DNA of 64,000 nt from NCBI GenBank assembly GCA_946554335.1, contig CAMNSA010000002.1, positions 124,001 through 188,000 on the forward strand. The letters run 5' to 3'. How positions within the stretch are numbered: position 1 is the first letter of the stretch; every line of letters begins with the position of its first letter. The position numbers were made by a program, and so were the translations under genes. Below, piece by piece: positions 8,777 to 18,900 of this stretch. The notes under the pieces were generated by a model. The model was given only the letters and a program-made list of their open reading frames with translations, was not told the origin of the DNA and ran no database searches. Source of the DNA: an uncultured Neglectibacter sp. GTDB taxonomy: Bacteria > Bacillota > Clostridia > Oscillospirales > Acutalibacteraceae.

Positions 8777-9436
8777 TCAGATCGTCTCGTAGCCGTGGGC
8801 TTCCTTGAGCATCATATCCTTGACCTTCATCAGCCGGATCTGGGTGGAGCGCTCGTTTTCATCCAGCTTCATGGTGATATATTTGATGTTCTCCTGCAAT
8901 TCGGGAATCATCACATGCTCCAGGGCGTTGACCCGGCGCCGGGTCTTTTCGATCTCCGCCGCCATCAGCTGACAGGCCTTCTCAGATTCTGCCAGCTTCA
9001 GCATATCGGGGAATATATCGGAAAGGGACTCGATGGCGTCGTCCAGATCGCTGGAGGTAAAGGAGAAGCCGTAGGAAAAGATATCGTTTTCATCCGGCGT
9101 TCTGGTGTGAAAGGTGAATTTCGGGATCTCCACGCTCATGACATTTTCCGTGTCCGTCTCCAGAGAGACCTTCTGCTTAGGGGCCAGCAAAGCGGTGTTC
9201 AGCACCTCGTCCTGAGTGCCGGCCCTGGCCAAGAGAAAGTTTTTGTTGGCGGCCTTGATCCCGGCCTCCACATGCTCTCTGAGCCTTTTGTTCTCCCGCA
9301 CCTTTTCCAGGAACTGCCGCATCAGCTCGTCCCGCTTATCCTTTAAAAGCTTGTGGCCCCGCATGGCCGTGACAAGCTTTTTCTTTAAGCGGGTAAGCTC
9401 CATTCTGGTGGGATTTACCTGTGTGCGTCCGGCCAC
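8777..9436 (-). CDS. ntpD: V-type ATPase subunit D (central stalk)
   Basis: The 219-residue, highly helical protein begins with the typical VNPTRMELTRLKKKL of subunit D, the central rotor shaft that couples the A3B3 head to the membrane ring. It starts at GTG 9436, six bases after the subunit B stop, and is the last gene of the operon. It is followed directly by the bidirectional terminator. Confidence 0.94.
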   Translation of the reverse strand: MAGRTQVNPTRMELTRLKKKLVTAMRGHKLLKDKRDELMRQFLEKVRENKRLREHVEAGIKAANKNFLLARAGTQDEVLNTALLAPKQKVSLETDTENVMSVEIPKFTFHTRTPDENDIFSYGFSFTSSDLDDAIESLSDIFPDMLKLAESEKACQLMAAEIEKTRRRVNALEHVMIPELQENIKYITMKLDENERSTQIRLMKVKDMMLKEAHGYETI

Positions 9437-9442
9437 GAGTCA

Positions 9443-10816
9443 TCACACCTTTCCGTAGTACTGGTCGAGAAGCTTGTCGTTGATGCGCTTGAGCTCGCCT
9501 CTGGGGAGGATGGACAAAAGCTTCCAGCCCAGGTCCAGGGTCTCTTCAATGTCCCGGTTGGTATTGTACCCCTGGGAGACATATTCGTTTTCAAAGGCGT
9601 CGGCAAATTTGGCGTACAGCTTGTCGATCTCAGTCAGCGCAGCCTCGCCCAGAACCACCATCAGCTCCTTCGCCTCCTTGCCTCTGGCATAGGCGGCGAA
9701 AAGCTGGTTCATGGTGCTTGCGTGATCGGGACGCGTTTTGCCCTCGCCGATTCCCTTATCCTTCAGACGGGACAGGGAGGGGAGCACGTCGATGGGAGGC
9801 GCCACATTCTTCCGGTACAGCTCGCGGCTCAGAATGATCTGCCCCTCGGTGATATAGCCGGTAAGGTCGGGAATGGGGTGAGTCTTGTCGTCCTCCGGCA
9901 TGGAGAGGATGGGGATCAGAGTGATGGAGCCGTTCTTTCCCTTCTGGCGTCCGGCTCTCTCATAGAGAGAGGCAAGGTCCGTGTACATATAGCCGGGATA
10001 GCCTCTGCGTCCGGGAACCTCCTTGCGGGCGGCGGAAACCTCTCGCAGGGCGTCGGCGTAGTTGGTGATATCCGTCAGGATGACCAGCACATGATAATTC
10101 TTCTCAAAGGCCAGGTACTCCGCAGCGGTCAAAGCCATTCGGGGCGTGGCGATGCGCTCAACGGCAGGATCGTTGGCCAGATTGACAAACATCACCGTGC
10201 GGTCGATGGCGCCGGTTTCCTGAAAGCTCTGAATAAAGTAGTCAGACTCTTCAAAGGTGATGCCCATGGCGGCAAAGACCACCACGAAGGGATCGTTTGT
10301 GCCGCGCACCTTGGCCTGGCGTGCGATCTGAGCGGCCAGCTGAGCATGGGGCAGGCCGCTGGCGGAGAAGATGGGCAGCTTCTGTCCGCGCACCAGGGTG
10401 TTCAGGCCGTCGATGGCGGAGATCCCTGTCTGGATGAATTCCTGAGGGTAATTTCTGGCGGCAGGATTCATAGGCAGGCCGTTGATATCCGCCCGTTTAT
10501 CCGGCAGGATATCAGGCCCCCCATCCATAGGGCGGCCCAGACCGTCAAAGACTCTGCCCAGCATATCCTCGCTGACCCCCAGCTCCATGGAACGGCCTAA
10601 AAAGCGCACCTTGCTGTTGGAGAGGTTGATGCCGGTGGAGTTCTCGAAAAGCTGTACCAGCGCGTTTCCCTCGTTGATCTCCAGCACCTTGCAGCGGCGT
10701 TTTTCCCCATTGAACAGCTCGATCTCAGCCAGCTCGTCATAGGTGACATTCTCCACATCCTTGACCAGCATCAGGGGACCTGCCACCTCTTGAATGGTTC
10801 TGTATTCCTTTGGCAT
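9443..10816 (-). CDS. ntpB: V-type ATPase subunit B
   Basis: The 457-residue subunit B alternates with subunit A in the soluble head and contributes to the nucleotide interface without being catalytic. Family landmarks are [20 protein letters not shown], the sequence [12 protein letters not shown] and [16 protein letters not shown]. Its start overlaps the subunit A stop by one base (TAATG), which implies translational coupling and helps equal dosage of A and B. Confidence 0.96.
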   Translation of the reverse strand: MPKEYRTIQEVAGPLMLVKDVENVTYDELAEIELFNGEKRRCKVLEINEGNALVQLFENSTGINLSNSKVRFLGRSMELGVSEDMLGRVFDGLGRPMDGGPDILPDKRADINGLPMNPAARNYPQEFIQTGISAIDGLNTLVRGQKLPIFSASGLPHAQLAAQIARQAKVRGTNDPFVVVFAAMGITFEESDYFIQSFQETGAIDRTVMFVNLANDPAVERIATPRMALTAAEYLAFEKNYHVLVILTDITNYADALREVSAARKEVPGRRGYPGYMYTDLASLYERAGRQKGKNGSITLIPILSMPEDDKTHPIPDLTGYITEGQIILSRELYRKNVAPPIDVLPSLSRLKDKGIGEGKTRPDHASTMNQLFAAYARGKEAKELMVVLGEAALTEIDKLYAKFADAFENEYVSQGYNTNRDIEETLDLGWKLLSILPRGELKRINDKLLDQYYGKV

Positions 10817-12588
10817 TAGAAGTCCTCCTTTTTCTGGGAAGCGTCAAAAATTTCCTGATCGATCTGGTGGGAGACCTTTTCAAAGGCTTCCCTGAGCTCC
10901 TTGGGATCCGTGTATTTAAAGCGGCCGATCTGCTCTCTCACAGGCAGGCTGATGAGAGCCTCAATATCGGCTCCGCCGTTTAACGCCTTCAGGGCTTTTT
11001 CGTAGTATTCCAGGATCAATGTCATCATATCGTGCTGCTTTTCCAAAGAGGTGTAGGTGTCCACCTCGTCAAAGGCGTTTTGGTGGAGGAAATCTTCCCG
11101 GATGGAGCGGGAGGCTTCCAGCTTCAGCCGGTCGGGGGCGGAGAGGGCGTCCATGCCCACCAGCTGCACGATCTCTTCCAGCTCGGCCTCCTCCTGCAAA
11201 AGGCGCATCAGGCGGGTCCTGAGGTCTACCCAGTCGCTGGCGACCTTAGCGTTGAACCAGGCTTCCATCGTGTCGAGGTACAGAGAATAGCTCGTCAGCC
11301 AGTTGATGGCCGGGAAATGGCGTTTGTAGGCCAACGAGGAATCCAGGCTCCAGAACACCTTGACGATGCGCAGGGTGGCTTGGGAGACCGGCTCGGAAAT
11401 ATCGCCGCCGGGAGGGGACACGGCGCCGATGACGGATAAGGCGCCTTCCCGTCCTTCGCTGCCCAGGGTGATGACCCGTCCGGCCCGCTCGTAGAATTGA
11501 GCCAGGCGGCTTCCCAGGTAGGCGGGATAGCCCTCTTCGCCGGGCATCTCTTCCAGACGGCCGGACATCTCTCGAAGGGCTTCCGCCCAGCGGGAGGTGG
11601 AGTCAGCCATCAAAGCCACCGAGTAGCCCATATCCCGGAAGTATTCCGCAATGGTGATGCCGGTGTAAATGGAGGCCTCGCGGGCCGCCACAGGCATATC
11701 GGAGGTGTTGGCGATGAGCACGGTGCGCTTCATCAGGGAATAGCCGGTTTTGGGGTCCACCAGTTCGGGAAACTCATTTAACACATCTGTCATTTCGTTG
11801 CCCCGCTCTCCGCAGCCGATATAGACCACGATATCGGCCTCAGCCCATTTGGCCAGCTGGTGCTGTACCACGGTTTTGCCGCTGCCGAAGGGGCCGGGCA
11901 CCGCGGCCACGCCGCCCTTGGCAATGGGGAAGAGAGTATCGATGACGCGCTGGCCGGTGATCAGGGGCATGTCCGGAGAGAGCTTGCGCACATAGGGGCG
12001 GCCTCTTCGGACCGGCCACTTTTGCATCAGTGTAATCTCCCGCTGAGCGCCGTCGGGAGTTTCCACCACCGCCACGGTGTCGGTGACGGTAAAGGAGCCG
12101 CTTTTGATCTCCTTGATCACGCCCAGAACGCCGGCGGGAACCATGATCTTGTGGCTTACGATCTCCGTTTCCTGTACGGCGCCGATGATGTCGCCGCCGG
12201 TGACTTCGGCTCCCGCCTGCACGCAGGGGATGAACTCCCAGGAGACGTCCCGCTTCAGAGAGGGAACCTCCACGCCGCGCTGCAGGTTGTTTCCAGAGAT
12301 CTTCATAATATCGTCCAGAGGACGCTGAATTCCGTCATAAATGCTGCTGATCAGGCCGGGGCCAAGCTCCACGCTCATGGGCTCTCCGGTGGATTCCACA
12401 GGAGTGCCGGGACCCAGGCCGGAGGTTTCCTCATAGACCTGAATGGAGGCCTCGTCGCCGTGGATCTCGATGATCTCGCCGATCAGACGCTTGTCACCCA
12501 CGCGCACCACATCGGACATATTAGCGTCGCGCATGCCCTTGGCGATGACGAGGGGGCCGGCTACTTTTTTGATCGTGCCTTTACTCAT
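10816..12588 (-). CDS. ntpA: V-type ATPase catalytic subunit A
   Basis: The 590-residue catalytic subunit has a Walker A loop PGPFGSGKT near residue 230, the GERGNEM motif, and the long insert region (residues about 110-200) typical of V/A-type A subunits. It hydrolyses or makes ATP in the A3B3 head. Length and motifs are normal. A GGGTGAT site lies before the ATG, and 44 bases separate it from subunit F. Confidence 0.97.
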   Translation of the reverse strand: MSKGTIKKVAGPLVIAKGMRDANMSDVVRVGDKRLIGEIIEIHGDEASIQVYEETSGLGPGTPVESTGEPMSVELGPGLISSIYDGIQRPLDDIMKISGNNLQRGVEVPSLKRDVSWEFIPCVQAGAEVTGGDIIGAVQETEIVSHKIMVPAGVLGVIKEIKSGSFTVTDTVAVVETPDGAQREITLMQKWPVRRGRPYVRKLSPDMPLITGQRVIDTLFPIAKGGVAAVPGPFGSGKTVVQHQLAKWAEADIVVYIGCGERGNEMTDVLNEFPELVDPKTGYSLMKRTVLIANTSDMPVAAREASIYTGITIAEYFRDMGYSVALMADSTSRWAEALREMSGRLEEMPGEEGYPAYLGSRLAQFYERAGRVITLGSEGREGALSVIGAVSPPGGDISEPVSQATLRIVKVFWSLDSSLAYKRHFPAINWLTSYSLYLDTMEAWFNAKVASDWVDLRTRLMRLLQEEAELEEIVQLVGMDALSAPDRLKLEASRSIREDFLHQNAFDEVDTYTSLEKQHDMMTLILEYYEKALKALNGGADIEALISLPVREQIGRFKYTDPKELREAFEKVSHQIDQEIFDASQKKEDF

Positions 12589-12632
12589 GCTTTCAAATCA
12601 CCCGTTTCTTTTATTTTCATAGGGCAGAAACA

Positions 12633-12953
12633 TTATTTCTCATTGAAGATGATATCGGAGCCCACTGCCTGCTCCACGGATTTCTTTACCATCTGGATCC
12701 CCATGCCGGTATTCCCGTGGACCCCGGGGATGGGGATCAGCGCGGGGAGAAGGCTTTCCCGGTAACGGTCCAGCTCTTCCGAAAGCTGCGAGGCCAAAGC
12801 CTCTGTGAGGTAGATGACCGCGTAGTCTCTTTCCGCAAGCTTTCGAAGCTCCTTCGCGCCCTCTTCCGCCGTGTCCACCGGGAAGGTCTCAAGCCCCAGG
12901 GCGGCAAAGCCGTAGATGCTGTCCCTGTCACCCAATACTGCTATCTTATACAT
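12633..12953 (-). CDS. ntpG: V-type ATPase subunit F
   Basis: The 106-residue protein begins YKIAVLGDRDSIYGFAALGL and contains YAVIYLTEALA, both typical of the Rossmann-like subunit F of the central stalk (NtpG in Enterococcus naming). It overlaps the end of subunit C by eight bases. Confidence 0.93.
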   Translation of the reverse strand: MYKIAVLGDRDSIYGFAALGLETFPVDTAEEGAKELRKLAERDYAVIYLTEALASQLSEELDRYRESLLPALIPIPGVHGNTGMGIQMVKKSVEQAVGSDIIFNEK

Positions 12954-13908
12954 ACAACTCCCTCAGCCTTTCCCGGATCATGCCATCGTCCAGCTCGTTG
13001 AGCTTTCCGGAGAGGATGATCCGAACTACGGCGATCTCCCGCTGCCGGGCGATCACATAGGCAAACAGCGGCCCCACGGTAAAGGAATTGAACCGCTGGC
13101 TCTCGATCAGCTCCATCACCTTATCGTCACACCATTTTTCAAAGGCGGAATAGGATTTCTTCAGCAGGGAGACAGCTTCCTCATACTGGGTGGAACTGAG
13201 ATAGGAATAAAGGGCCTCGGTGTCCTTGCAGGCGGCTGAAATCAAAGCGTCCTGGTCCAAAGTGGAGCAGGGGGCCAGAGCTTCCTCCAGAAAGGCCCTG
13301 CTTTTCCGGGTCTTGGCGGAGCGCGCCGCGATCTTGATATCGGCGGCGGCAACGGTGAGCTCGGCGTACTGTGCCAACAGCGGATCTTTGCTTTCCCTGC
13401 CTTTTTCCAGAATGTCCAGGAGACAGGCCCGGTCCAAAAGGATATCGCAAAGCTGGCCGTCTCCGGTTTCCAGCAGAAGCCGGCTGGCTTCTTTTGCGGA
13501 GTCCGCCATGCTAGCGGGAAGAGCGGAAAAATCCTGCTCCCGCACCGCACGCATAAGCTCTTCCGGAGGGATCGCCGTGTCAGGCAGAAACACCTCGTGA
13601 GCCTCCACATCCGTCAGCACGGATTTAACGGCGGCCTTCAGATTGTTGTATTCCGCGGGGAGAAGCAGCACCTCAAAGGGGGTGAGATCCTGGGTGAGCT
13701 CCCGAATGAAAGCCCAGGTTTTCTCTTCCTCTGCCCGGAGAAGCTCCTGAGAGGAGGAAGAGCCGTCTCCCCAGCCCTTATCCTGCAGGGTGCGTACACA
13801 CTCCTCATAGGTCCTTGCGGCCATCAGCTGCTCCAGGTCCTGACGGGTAAAAAGGGACAGTTCCCGGGAACGGATACGGGCTACCGCGTAGATGTAGTCG
13901 TCACTCAT
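12946..13908 (-). CDS. ntpC: V-type ATPase subunit C
   Basis: The 320-residue helical protein (DYIYAVARIRSRELSLFTRQD at the start, PLFAYVIARQREIAVVR near the end) matches the subunit C/d family. That subunit sits on the membrane ring and holds the central stalk. GGGAGGAG precedes the ATG. It sits 18 bases after subunit E. Confidence 0.92.
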   Translation of the reverse strand: MSDDYIYAVARIRSRELSLFTRQDLEQLMAARTYEECVRTLQDKGWGDGSSSSQELLRAEEEKTWAFIRELTQDLTPFEVLLLPAEYNNLKAAVKSVLTDVEAHEVFLPDTAIPPEELMRAVREQDFSALPASMADSAKEASRLLLETGDGQLCDILLDRACLLDILEKGRESKDPLLAQYAELTVAAADIKIAARSAKTRKSRAFLEEALAPCSTLDQDALISAACKDTEALYSYLSSTQYEEAVSLLKKSYSAFEKWCDDKVMELIESQRFNSFTVGPLFAYVIARQREIAVVRIILSGKLNELDDGMIRERLRELYV

Positions 13909-13926
13909 GTGTTCTCCTCCCTGGGA

Positions 13927-14523
13927 TCAGCCTTCCGGAAACAGGATGGCGCCTACCGCGTCTCTCAGCTCCTCAAAGGCGCTTTCAAATATGGCACGGA
14001 ATGTGCCGTTGATATCGATCCCCCCGTACCGAAGCAGAAATCCGCCTTCGATGGAAACCGGCGTTTGAGAAACGGCGATCTGTGACTGGGGGACCGCCTG
14101 CTTCAAAGCCTCCGGAAAATCTGCCGGAAGCCGGGAAAGATCTTTGTCGTTCAGGAAAAGCTCTCCGGAGCCGGGAAGGGCGAACCGGGCTATCAGCTTG
14201 AGAAGGGTCCCGAAATATTCCGCTGCTTCCGCGTTTTCCAGAGCGGCGCGGGCGTCGTCGATCACCTGGGCGATCAACTGCTGCTTCTTTTGAAGCAGTC
14301 CGTTGCGCTTGTCCAGCGCGGCGGCGGAATGAGCCCTTTTGCGGATGTCCTCAGCCTGAAGCTCGCCGGACTTCAGCACCTCTTCCGCCTGCTGCGAGCC
14401 CTTTGCCTCCGCTTCCTTCAGAAGGGCGTCCACTTTTTCCTGCGCCTCTTTTTGGATCTGGGCGGCGGAATTCTCCGCCTCCTTTGTGATTTCATGAAGT
14501 ATTGCATCCAAACCGGTCATCAT
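13927..14523 (-). CDS. ntpE: V-type ATPase subunit E (peripheral stalk)
   Basis: The 198-residue protein has a long charged N-terminal helix (residues about 10-100, rich in A, E, K and Q) and a globular C-terminal part with VSIEGGFLLRYGGIDINGTF, the subunit E signature. It pairs with the H/G-type subunit to form the stator. AAAGGAGGAG precedes a double ATG. Confidence 0.92.
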   Translation of the reverse strand: MMTGLDAILHEITKEAENSAAQIQKEAQEKVDALLKEAEAKGSQQAEEVLKSGELQAEDIRKRAHSAAALDKRNGLLQKKQQLIAQVIDDARAALENAEAAEYFGTLLKLIARFALPGSGELFLNDKDLSRLPADFPEALKQAVPQSQIAVSQTPVSIEGGFLLRYGGIDINGTFRAIFESAFEELRDAVGAILFPEG

Positions 14524-14557
14524 AACTCCTCCTTTCCGAGTTGCCCTAAGGCGTTTC

Positions 14558-15052
<495 letters not shown>

Positions 15053-17068
15053 TTACTTTTCCTCCGTAATCTTAAAGTGTTTTGTATTTGCGGTAAACGG
15101 TGTGAATTTACGCCCGTTTCCTTCATAGAATTTGCCGAAGAACTCCACGTACTGCAAGCGGTTGGTGTGCACATAGGCGCCCAGCAGGTTGATGGCCAGA
15201 TTGAGCACATGGCCGATGATGAACACCAGGGTGAAGAAGATCGCGCCCACCACTCCGCCGCCCAGCATAGAGCCCAGCTGATTGAACACGGTGGCGATCA
15301 CGCCCGTGGCAAGCCCCAGGGCCAAAAGCCGGGAATAGGAAAGAATATCGCTCAAATAGCTGGAAACCCCGTAAAGGCCGTAGAGTCCCTTCAAAAAGCG
15401 CTTGCCGGGATTCTTCGACTCACGCCCGGCGGTAAGCACGATCCCCACCGCGCCGATACCGGCAAAAACCGCGGACAGGGCGCCTACGATGGGGGGCAGT
15501 GTAAAGGTGAGGCCGGCCATATCCCGGAACATGTCCGTGGAAACAAGGAGCATCAAAAGCCCGCCTACCAGGAAATACCAGAAAATGACATCGTAGATGG
15601 CGTCTGCGATTTTTCCGCGCTTCGCCAGCTGATAAAACTGGACGCCAAGTCCGGTGAACAGATGGATCACGCCCAGCAGGAAAGAGAACATCAAAAGCCG
15701 CATGGGCTCGTCAAGGGGCGCGAACCACAGGGGCGGTACGGTGAAGTCGGAGTGGAAGAAGGTTTTGGCGATCACCGCCGGGGCGTCGCCGAAATAGCCT
15801 CCGAACAGCACTCCCCAAAAAGTGGTGGAAATGCCGCAGAACAGGAACATGGTCATCGTCTTTTTCAGGCCCTGCTCGATATTTTTGAATTTCCAGAGGA
15901 CTAGGCCGCAGCCCAGCACCATCAGAATGCCGTAAGCGGCGTCGGAAAGCATCATACCGAACAGAATGTAATAGAAAAACGACATGATAAAGGAGGGGTC
16001 CACCTCATGCTTTCCGGGAAGGCTGTAGCCCTCCACAACGCCCTCCACGGCGGAAGAGAAGAATCCGTTTTTCAGCTTGACGGGGATCTCCTCATCCTCT
16101 CCCGGCGTTTCGATCTCCACAAAAGCGCGGTACTGCGTTTCCAAAGCCTGTTCCAGCGCGGCGCAATCCTCCGCCGGAATATAGCCGCTGATAAAGAATA
16201 CCCGCGGGCTTTGCCACAGCTCTCCCAGCACCCGGTACTTGTCCGCGCGCATGGTGTAGTAGTCAGAGGTGAAAAGCAGCTGCTCTCGCAGCTCACGATA
16301 GGATCCGATCTCCTTTTTTGCCTCTTCGATCTCGGATCTCAGAGCTTCGATCTGCTTTTTGATCTCTTCCGCCCGCTCACAGGGGGGGAGCCTGACGGGA
16401 GTGGGGGGATAGGTGAATCCCATGGCCCGTAAAGCGTTTTCCACCTGCATACCGTATTTCCCGTAGCAGACGAGAAATACGCAGGTCTGCTGCGGCTGAG
16501 TGCTGAGGATCTCTATCTCAATAGAGGAGACCTCGGGCAGAGCCCCAGCAAGGCGAGTGCCCAGCTCTTCTTTGGTCAAAGCTTCCGGGAAAGAGCCGAT
16601 GAAAACGCTGGTGCTCCGGGTGCCCAGGGTCCGCATGGAAACATCCAGGTTCATCCAGGGGACAAGGGCGTCCAGCTGTGTGTTCAGGCGAATGATCTCG
16701 GCCTGGTCGTCAGAGATTTTTTTGTCCAGGGCGAGGATCTGTGAGGCTGTTTTTGCCAGTTTGACAGCATTTTTCGCCGTCTCCTCGTAATCGGACAGCC
16801 GGATGGGAGTACGCCCGGCCAAGACCTTCGGCAATCCCTTTTCCGGGGGCACGAGCTTGTCCAGCACCGCTACAGCCTCTTCGGCTGTCTGTGCGTTTTT
16901 TTCAAAGGCCTGCCTGGCGGAGGCAGTGTCGGTTTTGGAAAAAAGCGCTTCGGGTTCCTCTGCGGCATGGATCTCCACCGCGCCTCTGCGCTGCAAAAAT
17001 TCCAGGATCTTTTTTCGCTCATTCTTCAGGGCGCAAAGCTGGATCCGCTTCATCTCAAGCACTGCCAT
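15053..17068 (-). CDS. ntpI: V-type ATPase subunit I (a-type)
   Basis: The 671-residue protein has a long soluble N-terminal half with coiled-coil stretches (residues about 1-340). A membrane half follows with seven or eight helices, from about FFYYILFGMMLSDAAYG to GHVLNLAINLLGAYVHTNRLQYVEFFGKFY. The membrane half forms the ion half-channels against the K ring; the soluble part ties into the peripheral stalk. It lies first after the small subunit H gene. Confidence 0.95.
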   Translation of the reverse strand: MAVLEMKRIQLCALKNERKKILEFLQRRGAVEIHAAEEPEALFSKTDTASARQAFEKNAQTAEEAVAVLDKLVPPEKGLPKVLAGRTPIRLSDYEETAKNAVKLAKTASQILALDKKISDDQAEIIRLNTQLDALVPWMNLDVSMRTLGTRSTSVFIGSFPEALTKEELGTRLAGALPEVSSIEIEILSTQPQQTCVFLVCYGKYGMQVENALRAMGFTYPPTPVRLPPCERAEEIKKQIEALRSEIEEAKKEIGSYRELREQLLFTSDYYTMRADKYRVLGELWQSPRVFFISGYIPAEDCAALEQALETQYRAFVEIETPGEDEEIPVKLKNGFFSSAVEGVVEGYSLPGKHEVDPSFIMSFFYYILFGMMLSDAAYGILMVLGCGLVLWKFKNIEQGLKKTMTMFLFCGISTTFWGVLFGGYFGDAPAVIAKTFFHSDFTVPPLWFAPLDEPMRLLMFSFLLGVIHLFTGLGVQFYQLAKRGKIADAIYDVIFWYFLVGGLLMLLVSTDMFRDMAGLTFTLPPIVGALSAVFAGIGAVGIVLTAGRESKNPGKRFLKGLYGLYGVSSYLSDILSYSRLLALGLATGVIATVFNQLGSMLGGGVVGAIFFTLVFIIGHVLNLAINLLGAYVHTNRLQYVEFFGKFYEGNGRKFTPFTANTKHFKITEEK

Positions 17069-17148
17069 CTATACTCTCCTCCTTTCCCAAAGCGCCGGGA
17101 ACGGCGAAGCACCCGGTATCAGTTTGTTTTTCAAATCGCGGCCTCCTT

Positions 17149-17466
17149 TTAGCGTTCTCCCAATACGATTTTTTTGACGGCGGAAATAGCCTCATCCCGA
17201 TGAAGGGAGGCACGCTGTTCCAGAACGCGGAAGGTCTCTTCCGTCTCCTTCTGTGCCGCGTCCCGGATCTTTTCCCCGTCGGCCCGGGCTACGCCCAGCA
17301 GGATCTCGGTTTTCTTCTGGGCCTCCCGCACGGCGTTTGCCATAAGCTGCGCTCCTTTTTGAGAAGCTTCGGAAACGGCGCGTTCGCTTTCCTCCTGTGC
17401 CGATTTTACAAGCTGTGCAGCCTGCTGTTCCGCCTGGCTTACAGCCTGCATGGTCTCTTTTGCCAA
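17149..17466 (-). CDS. V-type ATPase subunit H/G-type stator protein
   Basis: The 105-residue, almost wholly helical protein (SQAEQQAAQLVKSAQEESER and similar heptads) fits the small stator subunit named AhaH or G in A/V-type ATPases. I choose TTG 17466, which follows GGGAGGTGAG. The longer track start at 17517 would add a hydrophobic leader (WEILFFVSGICG) without a ribosome site. It is the first gene of the nine-gene operon. Confidence 0.85.
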   Translation of the reverse strand: MAKETMQAVSQAEQQAAQLVKSAQEESERAVSEASQKGAQLMANAVREAQKKTEILLGVARADGEKIRDAAQKETEETFRVLEQRASLHRDEAISAVKKIVLGER

Positions 17467-17582
17467 AAAGCTCACCTCCCCGCAGATTCCTGAAACAAAA
17501 AATAGGATTTCCCACATTGAGAAAAAGCTGCGTTTTAGGCCCCCTGAAAAAATTGGGAACCTTTGGAATCCACAACACTTTT

Positions 17583-17611
17583 ATTATAAAGGGAATGGAA
17601 ACTTTTGTCAA
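17583..17611 (-). promoter_or_regulatory. Consensus sigma-A promoter of the V-ATPase operon
   Basis: On the minus strand TTGACA and TATAAT are spaced by exactly 17 bases, about 115 bases before the first start codon. Both boxes match the consensus perfectly. Confidence 0.85.
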
Positions 17612-17660
17612 AAGAAAAAGAGGGAAAAATCCTAAATTTAGGACAATAGACGAAAAATGT

Positions 17661-17703
17661 AAAAAAACCGGTTCAGGAGATTTTCCTCCTGAACCGGTTT
17701 TTT
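17661..17703. terminator. Bidirectional terminator after the foldase-like lipoprotein gene
   Basis: AAAACCGGTTCAGGAG pairs with CTCCTGAACCGGTTTT around a short loop, with A/T runs on both sides. It ends the minus-strand mfd-lipoprotein transcript just upstream of the divergent ntp promoter. Confidence 0.93.
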
Positions 17704-17716
17704 GCGCTGATTTCCA

Positions 17717-18799
17717 TTACTCTTCGCTTTCGGAAGAGGCAGAGCTGGTGCCCATCTTATTGCTGTCGGTCACAAGGCTCTTGACGGAAACGCTGCGGAT
17801 GGCCTTGTCGTTGACGGTGACGCCGGTAAAGGCGTCGGCCTGCTCTGTCACATAGTCGCTGAACTCTTCTGATTTCAAGCCGCTGAGAAGAGAGGTGAGG
17901 TTGGACTCGGTCTCGAGGAACTCTTCAAAATTGTCTGAGGCAGGAAGCTTGCGAATCACAAAATAGTTGGAGGTGGTCTCGGAGAAGAAGGCCTCGTTGT
18001 CCTTGGCGGAATTCAGGGCGTTGGAGATCGTGCTTTCCAGATAAGAGCTCTGGGAAGCGGCGGGCTCCCGATAGGTGGACTCCGTGCCGGAAGCAGAGGC
18101 GTAATCAGAGGCGGCCTCGCTCAAGGTAATTTCCCCTTTGTTGACTTTCTCCGCGTAGTCCTCCAGCTGCTTTTTCAGGTCCTCTTTTTCCTCATCGGTG
18201 AGATCGGTGGAGGCGTCGTCGTCGCCGGTTTTGGTCAGAGGAGCGGAGAAGGACTCCAGATAGGAATAGTTCTCTACAAAATAACTCTTCAGATCGTCCT
18301 TGGCGACCTCCTTCTCTCCGCCCTCGCCGTACATGGCGAGAAAGACCTTCTCATACTTGAAGGGATATACGGACGCCACCAGATGGAAGGACTCCTTGGC
18401 GATGCCCAGCTCTTCCAGGGAGGAGCCGGAATAGCTCCACATGGAAGCAGTGTTGCTTTCCAGCGTGGCCGTGTCCTCCTCCGTCATGGTAAGGCCCAGC
18501 TCCTGGAACTTGCTGTCAATATAGTAGTAAGCTTTTACCCGATTGAGCGCCCGCTCTTCGATCCAGTCTTTGGCGTCTTTCCCGTCGATGGTGCCCTTGA
18601 GGACCTCCGTGTCGGAGGAAAGCTTTCCGGCGGCCTCATAGTAGGCGTCGGAGAGAAAATACAGATAGCCTCCGATGGGCAGGGTGAGCTCGTCCTTTTC
18701 GGCTGCCCAGGTCTTATCCTCGTCGTAGCAGCCGGCAAGACCCGCGCAGAGCACAGCGGCCAGTACGGCGCACAGAATTTTCTTCAGAGTGCTTTTCAT
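17717..18799 (-). CDS. SurA/PrsA-like foldase lipoprotein
   Basis: The 360-residue product starts with a lipoprotein signal peptide (basic MKSTLKK, hydrophobic stretch, lipobox LAGC with C24). Its architecture resembles the SurA N-terminal helical domain, including the paired RVKAYYYIDSKFQELGLTMTEED segment, followed by a parvulin-like region around residues 205-300. Such proteins help exported proteins fold at the membrane surface. The parvulin part is weakly conserved, so prolyl isomerase activity is uncertain. It lies 101 bases downstream of mfd, an arrangement seen in other Clostridia. The C-terminal tail is Ser/Glu-rich. Confidence 0.75.
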   Translation of the reverse strand: MKSTLKKILCAVLAAVLCAGLAGCYDEDKTWAAEKDELTLPIGGYLYFLSDAYYEAAGKLSSDTEVLKGTIDGKDAKDWIEERALNRVKAYYYIDSKFQELGLTMTEEDTATLESNTASMWSYSGSSLEELGIAKESFHLVASVYPFKYEKVFLAMYGEGGEKEVAKDDLKSYFVENYSYLESFSAPLTKTGDDDASTDLTDEEKEDLKKQLEDYAEKVNKGEITLSEAASDYASASGTESTYREPAASQSSYLESTISNALNSAKDNEAFFSETTSNYFVIRKLPASDNFEEFLETESNLTSLLSGLKSEEFSDYVTEQADAFTGVTVNDKAIRSVSVKSLVTDSNKMGTSSASSESEE

Positions 18800-18900
18800 G
18801 GATTATCCAGCCTTTCGAAAGTTTTTGCATGAAGCGAAAAACATTATACTCCATTGTAATAGGTTTGTCTACAAAAATCGTGAAAAAGTGAAGCTCCCTC